Origin: Desulfobacterales bacterium
GTDB taxonomy: Bacteria; Desulfobacterota; Desulfobacteria; Desulfobacterales; CAFBRK01
Length of the DNA stretch: 34,714 nt
Assembly: GCA_021737185.1 (NCBI GenBank)
Contig: JAIPEL010000039.1
Span: forward strand, 1 to 34,714
Direction of reading: 5' to 3'
Made by a program: the position numbers and the translations under genes. Positions 15,946 to 24,540 of the stretch are shown piece by piece. Position 1 is the first letter of the stretch. Each line of letters begins with the position of its first letter. The notes under the pieces were generated by a model. The model did no database searches. It was not told the origin of the DNA and saw nothing but the letters and a program-made list of their open reading frames with translations.

Positions 15946-18900
15946 ATGGAAACCATAGAACGATTCCAGACGCGCAACAAAGTCCTGGTGGTCGGCGGCG
16001 GCGTCGGCGGAATCCGCACGGCCCTGGACCTTGCCGAGGCCGGCCGCGACGTGGTCCTCATCGACGCGGCCAACGCCATCGGCGGGCTCATGACCCATCT
16101 GGACCGGACCTTTCCGACCAACAACTGCGATCTTTGCACGATTTCCCCGAACATGTCCGAGGAAAATCGCAGCCGCCATATCGACCTGATGACCCTGACC
16201 CGCATCATCGGCCTGGAGGGCGCCGCCGGCGACTTTACGGCCACGCTGTCCACGGCGCCGAGATATATCGACCTGACCCGCTGCACGGCCTGCGGAGAAT
16301 GCCGCCGACGGTTTCCCGAGTGCGTGGATTTCAGCCCGGGACTCGACCACCGGGCCCCGACCTGCATGCGCTATCCCCAGGCCACGCCCCAGGCCTTTTC
16401 CATCGACCTGGCCCGGTGCAAGGACAAGCAGGCCCTGGCGGCATGCTGCCCGGCCGGGGCGATCGTCCTCGATGATGCCGAATCCCGGCGGCAGATGCGC
16501 TTCGGCGCCGTGGTGATGGCGACGGGAGCCGGCATCTTCGATCCTTCGGCCCTGGACAACTTCAACTACGGCAAAGACCCGGACGTGGTCACCAGCCTCG
16601 AATACGAGCGGATCCTGTCCGCCTCCGGTCCGACCGGCGGCCGGCTGGTCCGGGGCTCCGACGGCAAGGTGCCGGAAAAAATCGCCTGGATCCAGTGCGT
16701 CGGCTCCCGGGGGCTGCAAAAAGGCGCGGCGCCCTATTGTTCAAGCGTCTGCTGCATGTTCGCTCTCAAAGAGGCGATCGTGACCAAGGAGCGCTTCGCC
16801 GACCAGATCGATACCACGGTTTTTTTCATGGACATGCGCACCTTCGGCAAGGATTACGAGCAGTACTACCAGAGAAGCCGGGACGAGTATGGCCTGCGGT
16901 TCGTCCGCAGCCGCCCCCACAGCGTGATGCGAAGACCGGGCGAGGACCGGCTGACGGTCACCTTCGCCCCCTATGACCAAAGCGTGGTCAAGGAAGAAGG
17001 CTTCGACATGGTGGTCCTGGCCACCGGCTTTGCCGTCAGCGAAGAGATGCGAAAGACAGCCGAAGCCCTCGGGATCGAATTAAACGAACACGGATTTGCC
17101 AAAACCCCGGGCTTCAATCCGGTGGCCACCTCCCGGCAGGGGGTTTACGTGTGCGGGATGTTCGAAAGCCCCAAGGACATCCCCGAGACCATGATCCAGG
17201 CCAGCGCCGCGGCCTGCCGCGCCGCCGCTCTGGTGGCGCCTGTTCCGGCGAAGGGAGTCGAAGCGCCCGAAGGCGAGATGGCCGAAGACGAACTCGAACC
17301 CTTTCCCCCGGAACGGGACGTCACCGGCGAAGATCCAAAGGTCGGCGTCTTTATCTGCGAATGCGGCGAGAACATCGGCGGAGTGGTCAATGTCCAGGCC
17401 CTGGCAAAAGATGCTGGCTCGCTGCCCGGGGTGGAAACGGCCGAGGTGCTCGGCTACAGCTGCAGCCGGGAGGGCATGAAGAAAATCCAGGAACGGATCC
17501 GGGAATTGCAGCTCAACCGGGTTGTCATCGGTGGATGTTCTCCCCGCACCCACGAACTGCAGTTCCAGGACACGATCAGACGGGCCGGGCTCAACAAGTA
17601 TCTGGTGGAAATCGCCAATCTTCGAGACCAGGACACCTGGGTCCATCTGGACCGGCCTGCGGAGGCCGCCGCCAACGCCCGCGCGCTCATCCAGGCCGCG
17701 GTGTCGGCGGTAAAGACCGCCCGCCCCCTGACCGAGCACCTTCTTCCCATGAACCAGGACGTGCTGGTGGTCGGCGGCGGCGTCGCCGGCATGACCGCCG
17801 CCCTTCGCCTGGCCGACCAGGGATACCAGGTGTTTCTGGCCGAACGCCGATCGATGCTCGGCGGCATAGCAAACCTGGTCCGCAAAACCCTGGAGGGAGA
17901 CGACGTACAAGCCTTCGTCAGGGACCTGATCGACCGGACCCTGGCCCACGAAAATCTCCAGGTGATCACCAGCGCGTTCATCGTCGATCACAGCGGCATG
18001 CCGGGCATGTTCAAGACCGGCATGCAGGTCGGGCCCCAAATGTTCTACCGGCAGATCAATCACGGGGTCACGATCATGGCCACTGGCGCCCTTCCCAACC
18101 GCCCATCGGCCTATCTTCTCGGAGAACATGACGCGGTGATGACCCAGCTCGAGGCCGACGCCCTGATCGAGGAAGACTCAGACCGGGTCGCGGCCTGGGA
18201 AAATGTGGTCATGATCCAGTGCGTCGGCTCCCGAATCCCGGAAAATCCCAACTGCTCGCGCATCTGCTGCCAGGCTGCCGTGAAAAACGCCCTGCGGATC
18301 AAGGAGCTCAATTCCGAAGCCAGGGTGATCGTGCTGTACCGAGACATGAGGACCTACGGCTTTCAGGAGGATTACTACCGGAAGGCCCGGGAAAAGGGCG
18401 TCATCTTCGCCCGATACGAAACCGATGCACTGCCGCAGACCGAAGCCGCGGGCGACCGGGTGCTGGTGACCTTCACCGATCCGATCCTGGGACGGACGCT
18501 TTCGGTGGAGGCAGACGCCCTGATGCTCAGCACCGGCTTTGTCAGCGACGACGAATCCACCGAAGACCTGGCCGCGATCTTCAAGCTGCCGAGAACCTCC
18601 GACGGATACTTTCTCGAGGATCACATCAAGCTGCGCCCCGTGGATCTGCCGGCTCCGGGCTTCTTCGTGGCCGGAACGGCCCACGCACCCAAGTCGATCA
18701 AGGAGAGCCTCTCCCAAGCCGAGGCGGCCGCAGGAAGAGCCCTTACCCTGCTGGCCCGGGAAAGCATCAACCTCGGGGCGGCGGTGGCCCGGGTCGACGA
18801 CAGCAAATGCGCGGCCTGTTTGATCTGCGTGCGGGTATGCCCCTACGGCGTTCCCTTTATCAACGCAGACGGCTACTCGGAGATCGACCCGGCAAAATGC

Positions 18901-19017
18901 CATGGATGCGGCACCTGCGCATCGGAATGCCCGGCCAAGGCCATAGACCTCATGTGCTTCGAGGATGACCAGATCCTGGCGAAGCTCAACGGACTTCTGG
19001 AAAGGATGGTGGCGTAA
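15946..19017 (+). CDS. hdrA: HdrA, cysteine form, tandem HdrA-HdrA, cluster 1
   Basis: This 1023-residue protein is a flavin Fe-S electron-bifurcating subunit of heterodisulfide-reductase-like complexes. The N-terminal half has an FAD site (VLVVGGGVGG), TFPTNNCDLCTISPNM (Cys64 aligns with Sec61 of the cluster 2 protein), CTACGECRRRFPEC and a degenerate second ferredoxin (RCKDKQALAACCP). The C-terminal half begins VGVFICECGENIGG near residue 466, has a second FAD site VLVVGGGVAGM near 605, and ends in two ferredoxin sites (CAACLICVRVCP, CHGCGTCASECP). In the first ferredoxin the fourth ligand position is Phe (RRRFP) where cluster 2 has KVCP. There is no GltD-like insert, so electrons probably come from another donor through MvhD. 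AAAGGAAG precedes the ATG. The stop overlaps the mvhD start (TAATG). Confidence 0.93.
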   Translation: METIERFQTRNKVLVVGGGVGGIRTALDLAEAGRDVVLIDAANAIGGLMTHLDRTFPTNNCDLCTISPNMSEENRSRHIDLMTLTRIIGLEGAAGDFTATLSTAPRYIDLTRCTACGECRRRFPECVDFSPGLDHRAPTCMRYPQATPQAFSIDLARCKDKQALAACCPAGAIVLDDAESRRQMRFGAVVMATGAGIFDPSALDNFNYGKDPDVVTSLEYERILSASGPTGGRLVRGSDGKVPEKIAWIQCVGSRGLQKGAAPYCSSVCCMFALKEAIVTKERFADQIDTTVFFMDMRTFGKDYEQYYQRSRDEYGLRFVRSRPHSVMRRPGEDRLTVTFAPYDQSVVKEEGFDMVVLATGFAVSEEMRKTAEALGIELNEHGFAKTPGFNPVATSRQGVYVCGMFESPKDIPETMIQASAAACRAAALVAPVPAKGVEAPEGEMAEDELEPFPPERDVTGEDPKVGVFICECGENIGGVVNVQALAKDAGSLPGVETAEVLGYSCSREGMKKIQERIRELQLNRVVIGGCSPRTHELQFQDTIRRAGLNKYLVEIANLRDQDTWVHLDRPAEAAANARALIQAAVSAVKTARPLTEHLLPMNQDVLVVGGGVAGMTAALRLADQGYQVFLAERRSMLGGIANLVRKTLEGDDVQAFVRDLIDRTLAHENLQVITSAFIVDHSGMPGMFKTGMQVGPQMFYRQINHGVTIMATGALPNRPSAYLLGEHDAVMTQLEADALIEEDSDRVAAWENVVMIQCVGSRIPENPNCSRICCQAAVKNALRIKELNSEARVIVLYRDMRTYGFQEDYYRKAREKGVIFARYETDALPQTEAAGDRVLVTFTDPILGRTLSVEADALMLSTGFVSDDESTEDLAAIFKLPRTSDGYFLEDHIKLRPVDLPAPGFFVAGTAHAPKSIKESLSQAEAAAGRALTLLARESINLGAAVARVDDSKCAACLICVRVCPYGVPFINADGYSEIDPAKCHGCGTCASECPAKAIDLMCFEDDQILAKLNGLLERMVA

Positions 19018-19442
19018 TGAAACCCTTTGAACCGGTCATCGTGGCCTTCTGCTGCCACTACTGCGCCTATACGGCCGCCGATATGGCCGGCAGCCAGCGT
19101 CGCTGCTACCCCCCCAATGTCAGGATCGTCCGGGTGCCTTGCTCGGGCAAAGTCGACACGATCCACATCCTGAAAGCCTTCGAAAAAGGGGCTGACGGGA
19201 TCTACGTCGCCGGCTGCCTGGACGGAGACTGCCACTTCAAGAACGGCAACATCCGGGCCTCCCGCCGCGTGGCTTCCGTCAAGGGCCTGCTGGATGAAAT
19301 CGGCATCGGGGGCGAACGGCTCGAGATGGTCAAGATATCGGCAGGCATGGGCGACCGCTTTGCCGACATCGCCGAACAGATGACGGAAAAAATCAGGAAG
19401 CTGGGCCCCAACCCGATCCACGCGGCCCGCACCGCAGCATAA
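19017..19442 (+). CDS. mvhD: MvhD/FrhD-like delta subunit, cysteine form
   Basis: This 141-residue protein belongs to the methyl-viologen-reducing hydrogenase delta family, which carries electrons through a [2Fe-2S] cluster into HdrA. The N-terminus FEPVIVAFCCHYCAYTAADM has the family cysteines; Cys16 matches the selenocysteine of the cluster 2 copy. Later family parts are VRIVRVPCSGKVDTIHIL, GADGIYVAGCLDGDCHFKNG and a C-terminal KLGPNP. The ATG overlaps the hdrA stop by one base, so the two are translationally coupled. The gene is followed 37 bp later by metV. Confidence 0.92.
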   Translation: MKPFEPVIVAFCCHYCAYTAADMAGSQRRCYPPNVRIVRVPCSGKVDTIHILKAFEKGADGIYVAGCLDGDCHFKNGNIRASRRVASVKGLLDEIGIGGERLEMVKISAGMGDRFADIAEQMTEKIRKLGPNPIHAARTAA

Positions 19443-19479
19443 CCGGGCCGCGGCCCGCAAGGAAGGAGAACGAAGCCAA

Positions 19480-20148
19480 ATGATCACAGCGGAACGCAAA
19501 CCCTTGGAAGAGATCATCGCTTATGTGCGGCCCTTCGACCGGATCCTTCTGGTCGGCTGCAACGAATGCGTCACGGTCTGCGCGGCCGGAGGCCGCAAGG
19601 AGGTCGGCATTCTTTCCTCGGCCCTCCAGATGGCTTTCCTCAAACAGGGGAAAAATCTCCAGGTCAAGGAGCACACCTTGGAGCGGCAGTGCGACCCCGA
19701 GTACGTGGAAGAGCTCTCTTCAATGATCGACGGGGCCGACGCGGTACTGTCCATGGCCTGCGGCTGCGGGGTGCAGGAAGTGGCCCGGCGCTACCGGGAC
19801 AAGCCGGTCTTTCCGGCGGTCAACACGACTTTCATGGGCGCCTCGGAAAGACAGGGGGTCTGGGCCGAACGCTGCCAGGGATGCGGCGACTGTCTGCTTG
19901 GCATCACCGGCGGGATCTGTCCCATCGCCCGGTGCTCCAAGCAGCTGCTCAACGGCCCCTGCGGCGGCTCCACCCATGGAAAGTGCGAAATCAGTCCGGA
20001 CGTGGACTGTGCCTGGCAGCTCATCTGGGATCGGCTCAAGGCGCTCGGCTTGGAAAATCGGTATGAAGAGATCATACCGGCCAAAGACTGGAGAACCGGT
20101 CGGGGCGGAGGCCCCCGGAAAATCATCAGAGAGGACTTGGCAGAATGA
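19480..20148 (+). CDS. metV: MetV, methylene-H4folate reductase partner subunit, cluster 1
   Basis: This 222-residue protein matches the MetF-associated C-terminal-domain protein (MetV) of acetogens and sulfate reducers. The N-terminal part has VGCNECVTVCAAGG; the C-terminal cysteine-rich part reads CQGCGDCLLG, TGGICPIARCSK, NGPCGGSTHGKCE, and DCAW. These cysteines probably bind Fe-S clusters and zinc and pass electrons to the flavin of MetF. AAGGAAGGAG precedes the ATG. The stop TGA overlaps the metF ATG (ATGA), so the two subunits are made together. Confidence 0.9.
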   Translation: MITAERKPLEEIIAYVRPFDRILLVGCNECVTVCAAGGRKEVGILSSALQMAFLKQGKNLQVKEHTLERQCDPEYVEELSSMIDGADAVLSMACGCGVQEVARRYRDKPVFPAVNTTFMGASERQGVWAERCQGCGDCLLGITGGICPIARCSKQLLNGPCGGSTHGKCEISPDVDCAWQLIWDRLKALGLENRYEEIIPAKDWRTGRGGGPRKIIREDLAE

Positions 20149-21068
20149 AAACCGACAGCGTACTGGAAAAAGTGCTCAGCTCCGGAAAACTGGCAGTCAC
20201 ATCCGAATGCGGTCCCCCCAGGGGAGCCGCCGTGGACAAGGTCAAGAAGAAGGCGGAAATGCTCAAGGGGGTGGTCGACGCCGTCAACGTCACCGACAAT
20301 CAGACGGCCATGGTCCGGATGTCGAGCTTTGCCGCCGGCGTGTTCCTCCGCCAGATGGATCTGCACCCGATCCTCCAGATGGTCACCAGGGACCGAAACC
20401 GTCTGGCCATGCAGGCTGACATCATCGGGGCCTACGCCCACGGGATCAACACCATGCTCTGCCTGTCCGGCGATCATCCCCATTTCGGCGATCACCCCAC
20501 GGCCGCCAATGTTCACGATATCGATTCGATCCAGTTCATTCAGATGGTCCGCCAGATGAGAGACGAGGGGACCTTCCAGGGCGGGGCCGAGATCGATCAA
20601 CCGCCGAAGATGTTCATCGGTGCGGCGGCGAACCCCTTCGCCGACCCCTTCGAACTGCGGGTGGCCCGGCTGGCGAAAAAGGTCGCCGCCGGGGTCGACT
20701 TCATCCAGACCCAGTGCATCTACAACCTGGACAAGTTCGAACAATGGATGGAAGGGGTTTGCGCTCGGGGCCTGCACGAAAAGTGCCCCATTTTGGCCGG
20801 CATCACCCCCATGAAGTCGGCCGGCATGGCCCGCTACATGAAAAACAAGGTGCCGGGGATGGATGTTCCCCAGGAACTGGTGGACCGGATGGCCGGCGTG
20901 CCCAAGGAAAAGCAGGCCGAGGAAGGAATCAAGATCTGCGTGGAAAGCATGCAGCGCCTCAAGGAGGTCAAGGGAGTGGCCGGCTTTCACATCATGGCCA
21001 TCGAATGGGAGCAGAAGGTTTCCGAGATCGTGGAAAAGGCCGGACTGCTGCCCAGACCGACGGTGTAG
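20145..21068 (+). CDS. metF: MetF, 5,10-methylene-H4folate reductase, cluster 1
   Basis: This 307-residue TIM-barrel flavoprotein should convert methylene-H4folate to methyl-H4folate in the methyl branch of the Wood-Ljungdahl pathway, or the reverse when acetyl-CoA is oxidised. Family parts visible are VTSECGPPRG, VNVTDNQTAMVRMS, TRDRNRLAMQADIIGAYAHG, MLCLSGDHP, FIGAAANPFADPFE, DFIQTQCIYN and the closing GFHIMAIEWEQKV. It lacks an N-terminal NADH-using extension, which fits receipt of electrons from MetV/Hdr. It overlaps metV by 4 bp. It is the last gene of cluster 1; about 300 bp follow before the next gene. Confidence 0.92.
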   Translation: MKTDSVLEKVLSSGKLAVTSECGPPRGAAVDKVKKKAEMLKGVVDAVNVTDNQTAMVRMSSFAAGVFLRQMDLHPILQMVTRDRNRLAMQADIIGAYAHGINTMLCLSGDHPHFGDHPTAANVHDIDSIQFIQMVRQMRDEGTFQGGAEIDQPPKMFIGAAANPFADPFELRVARLAKKVAAGVDFIQTQCIYNLDKFEQWMEGVCARGLHEKCPILAGITPMKSAGMARYMKNKVPGMDVPQELVDRMAGVPKEKQAEEGIKICVESMQRLKEVKGVAGFHIMAIEWEQKVSEIVEKAGLLPRPTV

Positions 21069-21083
21069 GGCGCTGCCGCACCC

Positions 21084-21188
21084 GCTGGCAGGCTATAAAG
21101 CTGGGAAGCTGGGAAGCAAAAAAAGAAAAACGGCTTCAAAAAGCGTCAGGCAGACCTCTTGGAAGGTTTTGCCTCCAAGCCTGCCAGC
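21084..21188. repeat. Imperfect inverted/tandem repeat after metF
   Basis: GCTGGCAGGCT (21084-21094) and AGCCTGCCAGC (21178-21188) are perfect inverted repeats about 83 bp apart. Inside and just beyond them are AGCTGGGA tandem copies and matching TCCCAGC/TTCCAGC segments that could re-pair. This is the only structure I see in the 295-bp gap between metF and the receiver gene; it may end cluster 1 transcription. TTGACA occurs at 21300-21305 without a good -10 box. Confidence 0.45.
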
Positions 21189-21363
21189 ATCCCAGCCTTC
21201 CAGCCGCGCGAAGCGCCCGGCTTAGCAGCTTAACAGCTTGGTCGCTTGGCGGCTCGATAAGGGCGCCGCACTTCAATGACCGAGACGTCGAGTCGCCGAT
21301 TGACAAATAATCAATAATTGCTGATCATTCAAAAATGACAAACACCGCCTGAAGGAGGAAAAA

Positions 21364-21750
21364 ATGACTGACAAGCAACTCATCCTCGTGGTGGACGACG
21401 ACCCGGACCTGGTCGAATCGGTCTCCATGAAGCTGGAAAGCGCCGGCTACCGCGTGGGTAAAGCCTACGACGGCATCGAGGCCATGGACCGGATCAAGGA
21501 AGAGCGGCCGGATTTGATCATTCTCGATGTGATGATGCCCCGAAAAAACGGCTATGAGCTCTGCGACGAGCTCAAAAAATCCGACGAGTACAAGGACATC
21601 ATCGTGGTACTGCTCACGGCGGTGGCAGACGCCGTCACCTCCACCAAGTACACGCACATGGAGGGAAAGAGCACCCTGGCCGACGACTACATCCCCAAAC
21701 CGATCGAACTCGACCGGCTCATGGAGATCGTCAAGGACCAGCTGCAGTAG
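21364..21750 (+). CDS. Stand-alone receiver (CheY-like) protein
   Basis: This 128-residue protein is a receiver domain only. It has the acidic cluster (LVVDDDPD), phospho-acceptor Asp55 (LIILDVMMP), the Thr of VVLLTAVA and the Lys of YIPKPIE. There is no output domain, so it works through protein contact, perhaps as a phosphate relay for the kinases at 23008 and 24541. A strong AAGGAGG lies about 7 nt before the ATG. It stands between the two Hdr clusters and is separated from the next gene by several hairpins. Confidence 0.9.
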   Translation: MTDKQLILVVDDDPDLVESVSMKLESAGYRVGKAYDGIEAMDRIKEERPDLIILDVMMPRKNGYELCDELKKSDEYKDIIVVLLTAVADAVTSTKYTHMEGKSTLADDYIPKPIELDRLMEIVKDQLQ

Positions 21751-21833
21751 CGGAAACGGGCCGGCGGGCCGGGCACCCGAATTTTACGCGGGTGCCTGGA
21801 GCCGGCCGGCCGCAAAAAAATTCGAATATCGAA

Positions 21834-21937
21834 ATAAAATCGCTTCGCGCTTTTATAAGAGGCGGCTTCGCCGCCAAAGATTCATTTTTAGTTTGCGCCT
21901 GCAGGGCGCATCATTTTCTTTGCGGAGCAAAGAAAAT
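21834..21937. repeat. Mini-hairpin repeat array (copy D plus two more stems)
   Basis: Positions 21834-21884 repeat the 5818-5868 unit in inverse orientation (49 of 51 identical). Two further stems follow: TGCGCC-TGCAG-GGCGCA (21894-21910) and ATTTTCTTTGC-GGA-GCAAAGAAAAT (21913-21937). Four hairpins thus stand in a row after the receiver gene and before the ACT-like gene. They probably end the receiver transcript; no gene is present in 21751-21993. Confidence 0.72.
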
Positions 21938-21993
21938 TTTCAGATTTGCTCTTATGTCCTCTCTTTGAAATGATAAGAAGGTTAAGATAAAAT

Positions 21994-22497
21994 ATGGTAT
22001 CCCCTTCCGATCAAAAGCTGGCCATCAGCGGGATCAAGCTCAGCGGCGAGCTGGTGCAGATCAACTTTTTGCCGGAAGGCGAGTTCACGGCGCCCCAGCT
22101 GTTTCACCGCCTGGCCGAACGCCGGGTCAACCTGGTGCTCGTCACCCTCGACGCCGCCGGGGGACGGCTGGCCGGCGCCTGCTGCATCGCCGCCGACGAG
22201 CTGCCCCGTGCCCAGCCGGTGCTCGACGAAGCGGGCGGTTCCCTTACGCTTTTGCCCTCGGTCGGCGCCCTGACCGTTTTTCCCCACCGGGCCCGATACG
22301 ATCTTCTCGAATCCATCGTTTCGGGCTTTGCCCGGGAAAACCTGAAGATCCATGCCATTGCCTCTTCGCTTGCGACGCTGACTTTCATCACCGGCTATGA
22401 TCAGCTGGACGAAGCCGTTGCGGCCGTCGCAGCCGTGGCCGAGCTTCCCCCCAACCATGCCCCGATTCGACCTGAATTCAAGGTCCGCCAGCTCTGA
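21994..22497 (+). CDS. Small ACT-domain-like protein 1
   Basis: This 167-residue protein has no function I can name. Its C-terminal part (LLESIVSGFARENLKIHAIA, then ATLTFITGYDQLDEAVAAVA) resembles the ACT fold of aspartokinase, and the N-terminal half (SGIKLSGELVQINFLPEG) may hold a second, weaker ACT repeat. ACT domains bind amino acids or other small ligands and regulate a partner. An AAGAAGG stretch lies before the ATG. Its stop overlaps the start of the next gene (TGATG), and the kinases follow at once, so it may feed a metabolite signal to them. Confidence 0.65.
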   Translation: MVSPSDQKLAISGIKLSGELVQINFLPEGEFTAPQLFHRLAERRVNLVLVTLDAAGGRLAGACCIAADELPRAQPVLDEAGGSLTLLPSVGALTVFPHRARYDLLESIVSGFARENLKIHAIASSLATLTFITGYDQLDEAVAAVAAVAELPPNHAPIRPEFKVRQL

Positions 22498-23000
22498 TGG
22501 AAACCATCGCCGTCTACTGGGAGCCGAAGATCAAGACGTACGGCATCGCCGAAAAAACCGGCTTGTCGATGGTCTCCTTTTATCTGCTCACAGAAGAGCT
22601 GGAGCGCGGAGAAGGCCGGCTTCGCCGCGCCGGTTCGGCCGCGGGGGAGCTCTTGCTGGTCTTTGCCCGGCCTTCCGCCCAGGGAGGTCTTCGGCTTCAT
22701 CTGCTTTTCGAAGGCCGACCCACCTGGCATCTGCTGGAGGAATTCAGCGGAGCCACCGGGGGAGGACACCCCTCCGGGCTTCGGGTTGACGCCGACGTCG
22801 AACTGATCTATTTCCAGGGGCCCCATTTCGGGGACCGTTACGGCATCGCCGATGCGGCGTTCGGCGCCCTTCTCGGGGCGGATATTCCGGTACTGGCCGC
22901 CGCTTGCACCGGTGCTTCCATTTATATCGTGCTGCCGAAGGACACGGCCGCAGCCGCACGGAAGGCTCTGTCGGAAAAGTTTATCGTCCCGGGCACATAA
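22497..23000 (+). CDS. Small ACT-domain-like protein 2
   Basis: This 167-residue protein is the same length as its upstream neighbour. It contains an N-terminal segment (IAVYWEPKIKTYGIAEKTGL), a middle FGDRYGIADAAFGALLGADI and a C-terminal IYIVLPKDTAAAARKALSEK that could be an ACT-type helix and strand. Sequence similarity to the neighbour is low by eye, so paralogy is uncertain. It overlaps that gene by one base and ends 7 bp before the kinase gene, so the four genes 21994-26019 form one operon. No enzyme motif is seen. Confidence 0.6.
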   Translation: METIAVYWEPKIKTYGIAEKTGLSMVSFYLLTEELERGEGRLRRAGSAAGELLLVFARPSAQGGLRLHLLFEGRPTWHLLEEFSGATGGGHPSGLRVDADVELIYFQGPHFGDRYGIADAAFGALLGADIPVLAAACTGASIYIVLPKDTAAAARKALSEKFIVPGT

Positions 23001-23007
23001 GGTGACC

Positions 23008-24534
23008 ATGAACGAGCAGACCAAAGAGGAAATCGACTGGCGGATGCGGGTATTCGACTCGTTGTCGTTTCCGACCCTGATCCTGCGGCCGGATCGAACC
23101 ATCGTTTCGGCCAACCAGATCTTTCTGACGAAAATCGGAGCGGATCTGGCCGATGTGGTCGGACGCACCTGCAGGGATATCTTCCGGCAGTACGACCACG
23201 ACCCGGGCCTGCCGTGCACGAAACAGAACTGCCCCCTTCACCAGACCCTGAAGTACCGGGAAGGAAGCTCGGTGCTGCGGCAGATCGCGGACAAGGACGG
23301 CAGCCTGCGCTGGGAAGACCGCGTCTTTTCCCCCATCCTGGACGAAGACGGCGACGTCATCTACGTGATCGAAAGCGTTCGAGACGTCACCCGGACCAAG
23401 ACCCTCGAAAAGATGTACCACGGCATCCGGGCATTTCTGGACAAGGTCATCCAGAGCTCGGCAAGCGCCATCGTCGCAGCCGACAACAACGGAAAACTGC
23501 TGCTGATGAACGAAGCCGCCGAAGAGCTGTTCGGCTACTACTTTTCAGACGCGGAAAGGATTCGAACCAAGGACCTGTATCCTCGCGGCGTCGCCAAGAA
23601 GATCATGGACAAGTTGAGAAGCGAGGTTTACGGCGGCCGCGGCAAGCTTCCGGTCACCAAAGAGACCATCTTAACCGCGTCCGGGGAGGAAATCCCGGTG
23701 GAAATGACCGCGGCCATCATCTACGAAGGCGAGCGGGAGGTGGCCACCATGGCCATCTACAACGACCTGCGGGAACGACTGGCCGTGGAAAAAAAGCTGC
23801 AGGACGCCCAGAAACAGGTCCTGCAGTCGGAGAAAATGGCCTCCTTGGGCCGCCTGGCGGCGGGGGTCGCCCACGAGATCAACAACCCCCTGACCGGCAT
23901 CCTGCTTTACGGCAATATGATGATGGAAAAGATTTCGCCTGCAGACCCGCTTCGGCAAAACCTGGAGTACATCCTGGAAGACAGCGATCGATGCCGGGAC
24001 ATCGTCAAGAACCTGCTGGCCTACAGCCGGCAGACAAACCCGGCCAAAGAGGCCTTTCAGATGAACACCCTGGTGGAGGAAGGCCTCAGTCTGATTCGGG
24101 ACCAGAAGCTGTTCATTAACGTGCGGATCGAAAAGCAGCTGTCCGACGCGCCGATGGCCATCATCGCTGACCGGAACCAGATGCGGCAGGTGGTCATCAA
24201 CCTGGTCATGAACGCCCTGGACGCCATGGAAAAAAAGGGCGTTCTGACGCTGCGCACATTTCCGGAAAAGCGGGCCAAGACCGCCGTTCTGGAAATCTCC
24301 GATACCGGCAGGGGAATCTCCGAGGAAAACCGCTCCCGGATATTCGATCCGTTTTTTACCACCAAAGAGCTTGGCCGCGGCACGGGCCTCGGCCTGAGCA
24401 CAGCCTACGGCATCGTCAAGGAAAACCAGGGCAGCATCAGCCTGAAACAAACCGGACGGGAGGGGACGACCTTCCGCGTGGAATTGCCCTTGGCCGATAT
24501 ACAGGAAAAACCGAAAGAGAAAACCATCGGGTGA
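23008..24534 (+). CDS. PAS-PAS sensor histidine kinase
   Basis: This 508-residue cytoplasmic kinase has a first PAS ([20 protein letters not shown] to [12 protein letters not shown]) with three cysteines ([18 protein letters not shown]), a second PAS ([20 protein letters not shown] to [11 protein letters not shown]), a coiled linker, a HisKA ([20 protein letters not shown], His in AHEINN) and an HATPase ([32 protein letters not shown]). The cysteine spacing in PAS 1 is like that in the kinase at 7901. AAGGTG precedes the ATG at 23008. It starts 7 bp after the ACT-like gene and ends 6 bp before the hybrid kinase gene. The partner receiver may be 21364 or the receiver of 24541. Confidence 0.92.
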   Translation: MNEQTKEEIDWRMRVFDSLSFPTLILRPDRTIVSANQIFLTKIGADLADVVGRTCRDIFRQYDHDPGLPCTKQNCPLHQTLKYREGSSVLRQIADKDGSLRWEDRVFSPILDEDGDVIYVIESVRDVTRTKTLEKMYHGIRAFLDKVIQSSASAIVAADNNGKLLLMNEAAEELFGYYFSDAERIRTKDLYPRGVAKKIMDKLRSEVYGGRGKLPVTKETILTASGEEIPVEMTAAIIYEGEREVATMAIYNDLRERLAVEKKLQDAQKQVLQSEKMASLGRLAAGVAHEINNPLTGILLYGNMMMEKISPADPLRQNLEYILEDSDRCRDIVKNLLAYSRQTNPAKEAFQMNTLVEEGLSLIRDQKLFINVRIEKQLSDAPMAIIADRNQMRQVVINLVMNALDAMEKKGVLTLRTFPEKRAKTAVLEISDTGRGISEENRSRIFDPFFTTKELGRGTGLGLSTAYGIVKENQGSISLKQTGREGTTFRVELPLADIQEKPKEKTIG

Positions 24535-24540
24535 GGCACG

